Source of the DNA: an uncultured Acetatifactor sp.
GTDB lineage: Bacteria > Bacillota > Clostridia > Lachnospirales > Lachnospiraceae
Length of the DNA: 60,770 nucleotides
Assembly (NCBI GenBank): GCA_910578215.1
Contig: CAJTPH010000001.1
Coordinates: forward strand, 152,355 to 213,124
Direction of reading: 5' to 3'
Below the pieces are notes generated by a model that was not told the DNA's origin, did not search any database, and was given only the letters and a program-made list of their open reading frames with translations. Made by a program: the position numbers and the translations under genes. Each line of letters starts with the position of its first letter. Positions within the stretch are counted from its first letter, which is position 1. Positions 39,903 to 47,779 of this stretch are shown one piece after another.

Positions 39903-42290
39903 CTAATCTATCCTTAAAATCAGACCCAGAACCCGCCGCGCGCAGATTTCCATCTCGCCGCGGGTGAGCGCACCCAGCTCCAGGGCCTTCAGCAGCCTCT
40001 CGGGAAAACCGCATCCCATCTTCATATCATTACCCGCCTTGACCTCTTTATACGCCTCGCCTAAGGTCCACCAATCCGTTGTGACCATGCCGTCAAAACC
40101 CCATTCCCCGCGCAGAATGTCTTCCAGAAGCTCCCTGTTCTCGGATGCCCTGCAGCCGTTGATAATATTGTAAGAGGACATAATGCTCCAGGGCTTCGAC
40201 TCCTTGACGACAATTTCAAACGCCCTTAAATAAATCTCCCGGATTGCGCGCTCGGATGCCCTGGAATCGCTTTCCTTGCGGTTCGTCTCCTTATTGTTCA
40301 TGGCAAAGTGTTTCACCGTTGCCGCCACATGGTTGCTCTGTATTCCCTTCACCATTGCCGCGGCAAGCTTTCCCGTAAGCAGAGGGTCCTCCGAATAATA
40401 CTCGAAATTTCTGCCGCACAGCGGGCTTCTGTGAATGTTGATGGCAGGGGTCAGCCATACGCCGATATTGTTCTCCTTTACCTCCGCGCCGCCTGCCGCG
40501 CCCACCTGCTCCACAAGCTCCGGATTCCATGTGCAGGCAAGCTGCGTCGCGCAGGGAAACGCGGTGGTGCAGACTCCGCACTTACCCTCGATTCTTAAGC
40601 CCGCAGGCCCGTCGGCGGTCATGATAGAGGGAACTCCGTACTCCGGCAGATTGCCGTAGCCGCAGGTATTTGCCACCCCGGTATTTGGCTGTCCGCCCAG
40701 AAGCTCCGCAAGCTGCTCGTCGGAAAGCTGTGCCAGAAATTCATCCACGGATGCCCTTCCCTCCGCCACGGCTTCAAAGGAACAGGGCACTTTCTTCGGA
40801 TTCCAGGCGATATGCCCCTCCCTGGCTCTCACGGAGGGAAGCAGGCCGTCCTTCTCCCACCAGTTTATCCGTCCCAGCACGGTGGCGTCCGTATCCACAG
40901 GCTCGCCCAAGGGCAGCGCCTCATAGCTGCCGTCGGAGAGCATTCTCTTTTTTAGCTGAACCGGAACAAGCTTACCGGAGAGCTGCTCTACCACCTCGTC
41001 CTTATCCTGCACATAGACAAAAGCATTCTCCGCCGTGTCTCTTACGGACGTACCCACATAGAAATGATATTCCCCCTTCTCCAGCACATAGGCAGACCCT
41101 GCCACCTTGCCCAGGTCGTCATAGGAGGCCATAGCCTTCCGCTGAAAATACATGGTCACCGTCTGCGTCTCACCCGGCGCAAGCAGCCTGGTCTTGCAGA
41201 ACGCTGCCAGCTCCCTTGCAGGCTTTCCCAGCCTTCCCTGAGGCGCACTGTAATAAACCTGCACCACCTCTTTCCCGGGATAAGCCCCCACATTGCACAC
41301 GTCTGCCGTAACACGGAAGGAATCCTGCCCCAGATACTCCACAAGCTGTCCTGACAGCCTGAACTCCGTATAGGAAAGGCCGTACCCAAAGGGATAATTT
41401 ACCCTATCCGCCGCCCCCGGGACAGTCTCGAAATACCGGTAGCCTACATAGATATCTTCGGTATAATCCACAAAGGCATCCGATTCATGAAAGCCCTCTG
41501 TGGAGGGATAGTCCTCCAGGCTTTTGGCAAAGGTATCGGACAGCTTCCCGCAGGGATTTCCTTCCCCCAGCAGAAGCTCTGCCGCCGCAAGCCCTCCCTC
41601 CATGCCTCCCTGCCACGCAAGCAGCACGGACTGAATTTCCCCGGCAGACTTAAACCATTCCGACGCCACCATACCGCCCACGTTCAGCACCACGATCACC
41701 TTGGCAAAGGACCCTTTTACCGCTTCCACCATGGCGCTTTCCCCATGGGACAGATAAAAATCGCCCTCCTCAAAAATCCTTTCCGCGCTTTCCCCGGAAG
41801 CGTCCGGCGCCGCCGTTCTGTCCCAGCCTTCCCCCGAAAAACGGCAGATGCTGATAATCGCGGTGTCCGTAAACGCCGCCGCGCCCCTTAAGAGCTCCTC
41901 AGGCACTTCAGGCTCCACGGTCATGCCAGGCAGCCTGCCCTGGGCATACTGCTCCTGCACATTCTTATGGTAAAACTCTGCCAGCTCCTCATAAACCGTC
42001 ACCTTATCCTGCTTCTGCTTCAAGCCCTCGTACAGATTGCGGATGTAGGAGACCGTCACGTCGCCGCTGCCGCCGCCTCCCTTTACATAGTCAAAGGTCG
42101 CCTTTCCAAACAGCGCCACCCTGCTCCCCTTTTTTAACGGCAGCACATTGCTTTCATTCTTTAACAGCACCATGCCTTCCTTTGCCGCTTCCTTTGAAAG
42201 CCGAATGTGCTCCTCGCCCGCCGTAATCCTCCTGCCGTCCGCTCCCATAGGAAGCGCCGGCTGATACTTCGCCCTCGCCCATCTCTCCAT
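39903..42290 (-). CDS. GH3 beta-glycosidase, permuted domain order
   Basis: The protein has 795 residues. The order is unusual for GH3: the C-terminal (alpha/beta sandwich) domain comes first (KEGMVLLKNESNVLPLKKGS near 40), then an Fn3-like domain (about 320-420, YPFGYGLSYTEF at its start), then the N-terminal-type barrel last (about 500-795) with the nucleophile D739 in FDGMVTTDWW and NNHVAATVKHFAMNNKE-like residues earlier. Permuted GH3 enzymes are known in ruminal and gut clostridia. There is no signal peptide, so it is intracellular. Likely beta-glucosidase or similar; specificity unclear. Promoter TTGCAA-17-TAAAAT upstream; LCP gene follows. Confidence 0.9.
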   Translation of the reverse strand: MERWARAKYQPALPMGADGRRITAGEEHIRLSKEAAKEGMVLLKNESNVLPLKKGSRVALFGKATFDYVKGGGGSGDVTVSYIRNLYEGLKQKQDKVTVYEELAEFYHKNVQEQYAQGRLPGMTVEPEVPEELLRGAAAFTDTAIISICRFSGEGWDRTAAPDASGESAERIFEEGDFYLSHGESAMVEAVKGSFAKVIVVLNVGGMVASEWFKSAGEIQSVLLAWQGGMEGGLAAAELLLGEGNPCGKLSDTFAKSLEDYPSTEGFHESDAFVDYTEDIYVGYRYFETVPGAADRVNYPFGYGLSYTEFRLSGQLVEYLGQDSFRVTADVCNVGAYPGKEVVQVYYSAPQGRLGKPARELAAFCKTRLLAPGETQTVTMYFQRKAMASYDDLGKVAGSAYVLEKGEYHFYVGTSVRDTAENAFVYVQDKDEVVEQLSGKLVPVQLKKRMLSDGSYEALPLGEPVDTDATVLGRINWWEKDGLLPSVRAREGHIAWNPKKVPCSFEAVAEGRASVDEFLAQLSDEQLAELLGGQPNTGVANTCGYGNLPEYGVPSIMTADGPAGLRIEGKCGVCTTAFPCATQLACTWNPELVEQVGAAGGAEVKENNIGVWLTPAINIHRSPLCGRNFEYYSEDPLLTGKLAAAMVKGIQSNHVAATVKHFAMNNKETNRKESDSRASERAIREIYLRAFEIVVKESKPWSIMSSYNIINGCRASENRELLEDILRGEWGFDGMVTTDWWTLGEAYKEVKAGNDMKMGCGFPERLLKALELGALTRGEMEICARRVLGLILRID

Positions 42291-42325
42291 GATCTCTTTC
42301 TCCTGCTTTCTTTTTAAGTAGCTTT

Positions 42326-42354
42326 ATTTTAATATACGGCATGCCCAATTGCAA
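42326..42354 (-). promoter_or_regulatory. Promoter of the GH3-LCP unit
   Basis: TTGCAA, 17 bp, TAAAAT on the minus strand. Confidence 0.6.
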
Positions 42355-42385
42355 CCTCTGCTTTGTCCATATTCCCTGATTTTCC

Positions 42386-42414
42386 TTGCTTCCCTGTAGA
42401 ACATTTTATATAAT
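42386..42414 (+). promoter_or_regulatory. Promoter of the LytTR-GHKL two-component genes
   Basis: TTGCTT, 17 bp, TATAAT. It excludes the ATG at 42421 as the start, because that would be about the transcription start. Confidence 0.7.
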
Positions 42415-42483
42415 AAGAGCATGGATTTGAGTTCGCGTATGCGGACAGAAACGACCTTTCACATCAAAAAGGAGAGAACCACT

Positions 42484-43197
42484 GTGTATAAAATAGCCAT
42501 CTGCGACGACGAGCAGACTCCCATTAGCGAGTTAAAAAAAACTCTTAAAAAATATGCGGATGAGACCGGCAAAACTTTCTGCTTCTTCGAGTTTCATGAC
42601 GGAACGGAGCTGCTGGAAAATTACCGTCCGGATTTTGATTTACTGTTTATGGATATCCGGATGGAAAAGCTTAACGGGCTGAAAACCGCAGAGGAGATCC
42701 GCAAGACGGACAATGAGGTGGGCCTGTTCTTTCTGACCTCCCTTTCACAATATGTCTGGAAGGGTTATGAATATGGAGCCGTCAACTACCTGCTCAAGCC
42801 CGTGAAGTACCCCAGGCTCAAAATGGAGCTTGACCGCTTTTTTTCCCACTATCAGGGAAGGAATGAGCCTTACATCAGCTTTTCAAACGCTGCGGGGAAA
42901 TTTAAGGTGCCTTATAAGGATCTGCGCTATGCCGAAACCTTCAGGCGCAATGTCCTGCTGCATTTTCAGAACCAGGAGCAGGTTATCTATAAAAACATGA
43001 AGGAAATCGCTTCTGTCTTGGAATCACAGCGGCAGTTTGTACGCTGCCACGCAAGCTTTATTGTCAATATGGCGTACATAAAAAGCATGGAAAATCTGGA
43101 AGTATATTTGACAACCGACGAGCGCATTCCCGTCAGTCAGCCGAAGCGGAAGGAATTCATGGAAAAATTGACGGACTATTGGGGTGATATGCTATGA
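42484..43197 (+). CDS. LytTR family response regulator
   Basis: The protein has 237 residues: receiver domain (1-120) with acidic pocket DDE at 8-10, phospho-acceptor D57 in LLFMDIRM, and Lys in NYLLKPVK; LytTR DNA-binding domain (about 140-237) with RHCASFIV-type residues RCHASFIVNMAYI. GTG start at 42484 with AAGGAG 9 nt upstream. It overlaps the sensor kinase gene by 4 bp. Its likely target is the ABC exporter 1.4 kb on, which has two 12-bp direct repeats before its promoter. Confidence 0.93.
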   Translation: MYKIAICDDEQTPISELKKTLKKYADETGKTFCFFEFHDGTELLENYRPDFDLLFMDIRMEKLNGLKTAEEIRKTDNEVGLFFLTSLSQYVWKGYEYGAVNYLLKPVKYPRLKMELDRFFSHYQGRNEPYISFSNAAGKFKVPYKDLRYAETFRRNVLLHFQNQEQVIYKNMKEIASVLESQRQFVRCHASFIVNMAYIKSMENLEVYLTTDERIPVSQPKRKEFMEKLTDYWGDML

Positions 43198-44483
43198 TAC
43201 ACTTTTTCAATATATTATCTTTCTTTTTTGCCTGGGGCTACTCTCTGGTATTTTTTTTGATATTAAAATCGTTTCTTCCGCTGCGAAAACATATGGCATT
43301 TAAAATAACTGCCTTTTTCGTCTGCGGCTATTTATCGGACTCCATCATTTATTCCAACGACGCAGGAAGCCTGTTCGGGACAATGCTTTTCTTTTTTCTG
43401 TATCTATCGCTCTTTTACAGAGGTACATTCATGGAAAAAGTATCCCTCCTTCTGGTTTTTTATCCGGCGCTGATCGCCGTGAATTATCTGATGATTGATG
43501 TAGGCAGACGCTTATTCCAGGCGCTGACCCAGGCAACCTATGAGCAAACCCTGAACAGTCCGGAATTAATGCTGCTCAGCACCGGCCTTCACACGGTCTC
43601 ACTTTTGTTCCGCCTGATCTTCTGGATTATATCCTGGCTTCTTTTAAGAAAATATCTGTCGAAGCTGCCGTCTCACCTGAACGGGCGTACCTGGCTGATT
43701 GTTGATATGCTGATGCTGGCTTCCTTTGTTTCTATTTTTACGATCATTTATTTTATGCCGGAGGATACGGCCATCGTATATCCTATCTGCGGGGCGTCTG
43801 TCTTTTCAAGCTTCGGATGTATGTACCTTGCCTCATATATCTGCGATTCCATGCAGACGTCTTACCGCCTGCAGTATATGGAGTCGCAACAGGACTATTA
43901 CCGTCAGCGCTCCAGGGACGAGGAACGCATACGCTCTATCTATCACGATATGAAAAACCACCTGCTGATTCTGGAGAGCAGCCAGGCAGCGGAAGCAGCC
44001 GGACAAATGGCGCAGGAGCTCCGTTCACAGATTGCGGCTTACGAAAATTATATTCATACAGGCAATGACTTTCTTGACATTATCATTAAGGATAAGGCAG
44101 AGAAAGCCCGTGAAAAGCATATCGACTTTTCCGCCTCCATTGATTTTGACGGCATAGACTTCATTGAGCCGCTGGACATCAGCACCCTGTTCGGCAACGG
44201 AATAGACAACGCTGTCGAGGCAAGTGAAAATCTTTCCGGGAACCAGCGCGTGATACTTGTCAAAGCCGGGCGGATACAGGATTTCCTGTCCGTGCTCATA
44301 GAAAATAATTGCGCGCAGGAGCATCAAAAGGATCATGGCCCTACCACAAAGACAGACAAATTTCTGCACGGCTTCGGCATTGTCAATATGAAAAAGACAG
44401 CTGAAAAGTATAACGGCACCTGCACTGCAAACCGGGACATGGGAAAATTTACTCTAAAGATACTTTTACCCATTCCCAAGTAA
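43194..44483 (+). CDS. GHKL-type sensor histidine kinase
   Basis: The protein has 429 residues: 6 TM helices (about 1-215) and then a cytoplasmic kinase part with phospho-His H251 in YHDMKNHLL, the N box NGIDNAVEASE and GFGIVNMKKTAEKY. It pairs with the LytTR regulator (4-bp overlap), like the AgrC/AgrA or BlpH-type sensors of peptides. The signal is unknown; no pheromone gene was seen in the window. Confidence 0.92.
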   Translation: MIHFFNILSFFFAWGYSLVFFLILKSFLPLRKHMAFKITAFFVCGYLSDSIIYSNDAGSLFGTMLFFFLYLSLFYRGTFMEKVSLLLVFYPALIAVNYLMIDVGRRLFQALTQATYEQTLNSPELMLLSTGLHTVSLLFRLIFWIISWLLLRKYLSKLPSHLNGRTWLIVDMLMLASFVSIFTIIYFMPEDTAIVYPICGASVFSSFGCMYLASYICDSMQTSYRLQYMESQQDYYRQRSRDEERIRSIYHDMKNHLLILESSQAAEAAGQMAQELRSQIAAYENYIHTGNDFLDIIIKDKAEKAREKHIDFSASIDFDGIDFIEPLDISTLFGNGIDNAVEASENLSGNQRVILVKAGRIQDFLSVLIENNCAQEHQKDHGPTTKTDKFLHGFGIVNMKKTAEKYNGTCTANRDMGKFTLKILLPIPK

Positions 44484-44509
44484 TTTAAAAGTTATTTTTA
44501 GATCCTCCT

Positions 44510-44542
44510 TTAGATTTTGCGGCGCAGATGTTAGATTTTGCG
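44510..44542 (+). promoter_or_regulatory. LytTR-type direct repeats upstream of the ABC exporter
   Basis: TTAGATTTTGCG occurs at 44510-44521 and 44531-44542, 21 bp apart start to start (two helical turns), ending 7 bp before the -35 box. LytTR regulators typically bind such paired repeats as dimers. Confidence 0.7.
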
Positions 44543-44549
44543 CCTGCCA

Positions 44550-44577
44550 TTGCCTTTTATGTCCTGGGGCGTATCAT
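44550..44577 (+). promoter_or_regulatory. Promoter of the ABC exporter
   Basis: TTGCCT, 16 bp, TATCAT. The off-consensus -10 fits activator dependence. Confidence 0.55.
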
Positions 44578-44620
44578 GAGATTGTCAGTAAGATGCTGAA
44601 AGCGAAGGGAGGAAATAATT

Positions 44621-45286
44621 ATGGCAATCTTATGTGCATCTCATTTAAAAAAATATTACGGCAGGGACGAGAGTCTTGTCAAAGCGCTGGACGACGTAAG
44701 CGTATCCGTGGAAAGCGGACAGTTTGTGGCTGTCATCGGGACTTCGGGAAGCGGTAAATCCACTCTGCTCAATATGCTTGGCGGATTGGATACGCCTACT
44801 TCCGGCAGCGTGCAGCTGGAAAATCAAAGTATTGAAAAAATGAGCGAGGAACAGCTCACGATGTTCCGCAGAAGAAGGATCGGTTTTATCTTTCAGAACT
44901 ACAACCTGATTCCCTACCTCACCGCATACGAAAATATCGTGCTGCCCGTGCGCCTTGACGGAAAAAAAGAGGAGACGGAGTTTTTGAAGGAAATTGCAGG
45001 TTTTCTTGAGCTTGACGGTAAGCTGCAGAATTACCCTGGCCATCTCTCCGGCGGCCAGCAGCAGCGCGTGGCGATAGCGAGGGCATTGATATCCAAGCCC
45101 GCAATTATCCTGGCGGACGAACCAACGGGAAATCTGGACAGCCGCACAAGCCAGAAAACCGTGGACCTTTTGAAAATGTCAAGCCGGAAATTTTGCCAGA
45201 CCATCGTAATGATTACCCATAATTCCGAGATTGCGGAAAAAGCGGATATGAAAATACGCATAGAAGACGGCAAAATACAATTGTAA
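44621..45286 (+). CDS. ABC transporter ATP-binding protein (MacB/LolD-like)
   Basis: The protein has 221 residues. Walker A GTSGSGKS (about 40-47), signature LSGGQQQRVAIARAL, Walker B ILADEPTGNLD. This subtype pairs with FtsX/MacB permeases and exports peptides or other amphiphiles. GGAGG lies 8 nt before the ATG; the permease gene starts 13 bp after it. Confidence 0.95.
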   Translation: MAILCASHLKKYYGRDESLVKALDDVSVSVESGQFVAVIGTSGSGKSTLLNMLGGLDTPTSGSVQLENQSIEKMSEEQLTMFRRRRIGFIFQNYNLIPYLTAYENIVLPVRLDGKKEETEFLKEIAGFLELDGKLQNYPGHLSGGQQQRVAIARALISKPAIILADEPTGNLDSRTSQKTVDLLKMSSRKFCQTIVMITHNSEIAEKADMKIRIEDGKIQL

Positions 45287-45299
45287 GGGAGGATCGAAG

Positions 45300-47702
45300 A
45301 TGAACGGCAGGAAAATAACCTCAGAAATGATCTCCCTGATGTCAAGGCAGAGCCTGCAGAAAAGCCGTATGCGCAATATATTCGTGATGCTCACTATTGC
45401 CCTGGCTTCGGCTCTTTTGACGGCAATACTCATGTTTGCCGCAGGGCAGACTCAGCAATTTAAAAATGAACTTTCCCACAGACAGCAGGTAGGCTATTAT
45501 AATCTGACCGAAGCCCAGGCAGATGCGCTGAAGCAGGATGCGCGTATCGCCTTCCAGATACGGGCAAAATACGGAATTCTTTCAGAGATTGACGATCTTC
45601 ATATAATGCCCTGCTATGTAAGCGAACTGTCTGACCAGATTCAAATTGCAGAGCTTGCGGACGGCCGTCTTCCCGAAACGGAAAGCGAGATCGCGGTCCA
45701 GGCGCCATTGCTTGTAAGGATGGGCGTTGAACCTGCAATAGGAAGCACCGTAGCGCTGACCTTCTATGATGGAAATACGGAGCAATTTACTGTATCCGGC
45801 ATTCTGAAAGGCGGCGAAACGGCAAAGCAGTTTTCCGTATTTCTTTCCGAAAGCTATGCCAGGAACGGCAGCCAGTTAAAGGATAAGCCCTATGAAGTGT
45901 ACGCGAAGCTGTACGGAGCGGCGGCCATGGGCCCTGACAACTGCAGGGAGGCCATGTATCTGATCGGCCGCGACGCGGAAATTCAAAGAAAATACATCAA
46001 TCCCTCAAAAGCTTTTATGGAGTCGCTGTCCGTGGACTCGCAGGATATTATGGTTTACGGTCTGACGGGCACGGTTATCCTGCTTGCCTGTATCCTTGTG
46101 ATTTACGGTGTGTTCTATCTGTCCGTCATTGGCAGAATACATCAGTTTGGGCAGCTTCGCACCATTGGTATGTCAAAAAAGCAGCTGAAAAGCTTTGTTA
46201 CCCGTGAAGGCGCCGTTCTGTGCCTGCGCTCCGCTCCCATAGGTATCATTATCGGCGGTATCGCAGGATATTTCATAATTCCCGACGGCTTTGATCCGGT
46301 GAATGCTCTCCTGATTTTTGCCCTTGTATTTGTAGTTGCCTTCCTTATTACCATGATTTCGGTGCTCCGGCCTGCTCGGCTGGCGGGCTCCGTTTCTCCC
46401 ATGGAAGCGCTCCGCTATATGCCGCAGGACGGTATGAAAAAGACCTCCGGGCGCACATGCCGCAGTCTCTCGCCCCTTGGATTAGGCGTCATGAATTTTT
46501 CCAGGAACAAAAAGAAAGCGGTTATCACCTTTGCTTCCCTGGGGCTTGGCGGCATACTTTTTATGACTGCAGCCGCCTATATGTCCTCGTTTGACAGAGA
46601 AAATTACGCCAGACAGGGCATTTGGACGGATGCGGAGTTCAACATTCTATATTCACCGTCCGCTGTGGCGCTGGACGAAAACGGCATGAGCGGCCTTCAG
46701 GCAGCTTATCCCCTGGACGATCTGATACAAAAAATACAGTCGCTGGACGGGGTCAAAAAGGTAACCGAAATCAAAAATTTCGGTGTGAGCTACGATTACC
46801 CAAAAAATGTTGAGTTCGGCGCTAACGATGCGGTTTATCCTCTGACCGGGAAAGAAACAAAAGAAATCTTCAAATATCTGACGGAGGGAGATGCCGATTA
46901 CGCAAAACTGACGAGCGGCAGCTATGTCCTTGTGGCGGACAATTCCACTGTGGAAGAAATTTACGGCTGGAAATTTGAAACAGGCGACAAAATCATCATG
47001 CATTACTACGACGGCAGCAAAACTGCGGAACGGGAGGTCACAATCCTTGGCATTTTGAATGATGCCTTCGTCCTTGAACATAACCGGCTGGACGGATGGT
47101 TTGTAATGCCTGAACAGGCAGTTTTAAGCTGGCTTTCCTATGACGGTCTGAATGCCGGTCTGCTCATATCGACGGAGGCGGACAGGGAAGCGGCGGTAGG
47201 CGAAGCCCTTGCGGAAATGGTAGAAAAAAGACCCGAATTGCTTCTCGAAACCCTTGCAGACCGCAGAATTGCCTATAGGCAGGCATCAAATCATATATTC
47301 GGGGCCATAAGCGGGCTTGCCGTCTTCATTATGACATTCAGCATTCTGAGTATGATGAACACGCTGATCACCAATATTGTGACCCGCAAGCAGGAGCTTG
47401 CCATGCTTGAGTCCATAGGCATGGACAAAAGGCAAATCCGTAAAATGCTTATTGGCGAAAGCCTGCTTCTCGTCATTGCCACGGTGGGAGTCACCATGAC
47501 GGCAGGTACGCTGTGCGGTTATGCGCTCTGCAATGCTCTTTATGATATAGGCGCATTTTATATGGCGTTCCGGTTCCCCGTGTTTTTATCCCTTGCCTAC
47601 GCGGGTGTGCTGATTACCGTACCGCTTGTCATCATTTTTGCAGCTATGAAGAATTTTTCAAGGGAGGCCCTTGTCGAACGGCTCAGGGGCTTGGAATGCT
47701 GA
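45300..47702 (+). CDS. FtsX/MacB-like ABC transporter permease
   Basis: The protein has 800 residues. It has the duplicated FtsX layout: TM1 (about 22-45), an outside domain, three TMs (about 250-370: VILLACILVIYGVFYLSVIG with HQFGQLRTIGMSK), a further TM near 410, a second outside domain and a final three-TM block with MMNTLITNIVTRKQELAMLE and SIGMDKRQIRKML. It works with the ATPase upstream; likely peptide or antimicrobial export under the LytTR system. Confidence 0.92.
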   Translation: MNGRKITSEMISLMSRQSLQKSRMRNIFVMLTIALASALLTAILMFAAGQTQQFKNELSHRQQVGYYNLTEAQADALKQDARIAFQIRAKYGILSEIDDLHIMPCYVSELSDQIQIAELADGRLPETESEIAVQAPLLVRMGVEPAIGSTVALTFYDGNTEQFTVSGILKGGETAKQFSVFLSESYARNGSQLKDKPYEVYAKLYGAAAMGPDNCREAMYLIGRDAEIQRKYINPSKAFMESLSVDSQDIMVYGLTGTVILLACILVIYGVFYLSVIGRIHQFGQLRTIGMSKKQLKSFVTREGAVLCLRSAPIGIIIGGIAGYFIIPDGFDPVNALLIFALVFVVAFLITMISVLRPARLAGSVSPMEALRYMPQDGMKKTSGRTCRSLSPLGLGVMNFSRNKKKAVITFASLGLGGILFMTAAAYMSSFDRENYARQGIWTDAEFNILYSPSAVALDENGMSGLQAAYPLDDLIQKIQSLDGVKKVTEIKNFGVSYDYPKNVEFGANDAVYPLTGKETKEIFKYLTEGDADYAKLTSGSYVLVADNSTVEEIYGWKFETGDKIIMHYYDGSKTAEREVTILGILNDAFVLEHNRLDGWFVMPEQAVLSWLSYDGLNAGLLISTEADREAAVGEALAEMVEKRPELLLETLADRRIAYRQASNHIFGAISGLAVFIMTFSILSMMNTLITNIVTRKQELAMLESIGMDKRQIRKMLIGESLLLVIATVGVTMTAGTLCGYALCNALYDIGAFYMAFRFPVFLSLAYAGVLITVPLVIIFAAMKNFSREALVERLRGLEC

Positions 47703-47712
47703 CAAAATTTTC

Positions 47713-47741
47713 TTGCCTTGCTCCGGGTAAAATACTATAAT
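47713..47741 (+). promoter_or_regulatory. Promoter of the 5'-nucleotidase gene
   Basis: TTGCCT, 17 bp, TATAAT. The leader then holds a GTCCGC-CAAA-GCGGAC hairpin at 47750-47765. Confidence 0.7.
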
Positions 47742-47749
47742 AAAGGCGT

Positions 47750-47765
47750 GTCCGCCAAAGCGGAC
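47750..47765 (+). promoter_or_regulatory. Hairpin ahead of the 5'-nucleotidase ribosome site
   Basis: A 6-bp stem with CAAA loop, a few bases before the AGGAG. Same design as the hairpins ahead of galK. Confidence 0.5.
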
Positions 47766-47779
47766 GGATAGGAGCACCC

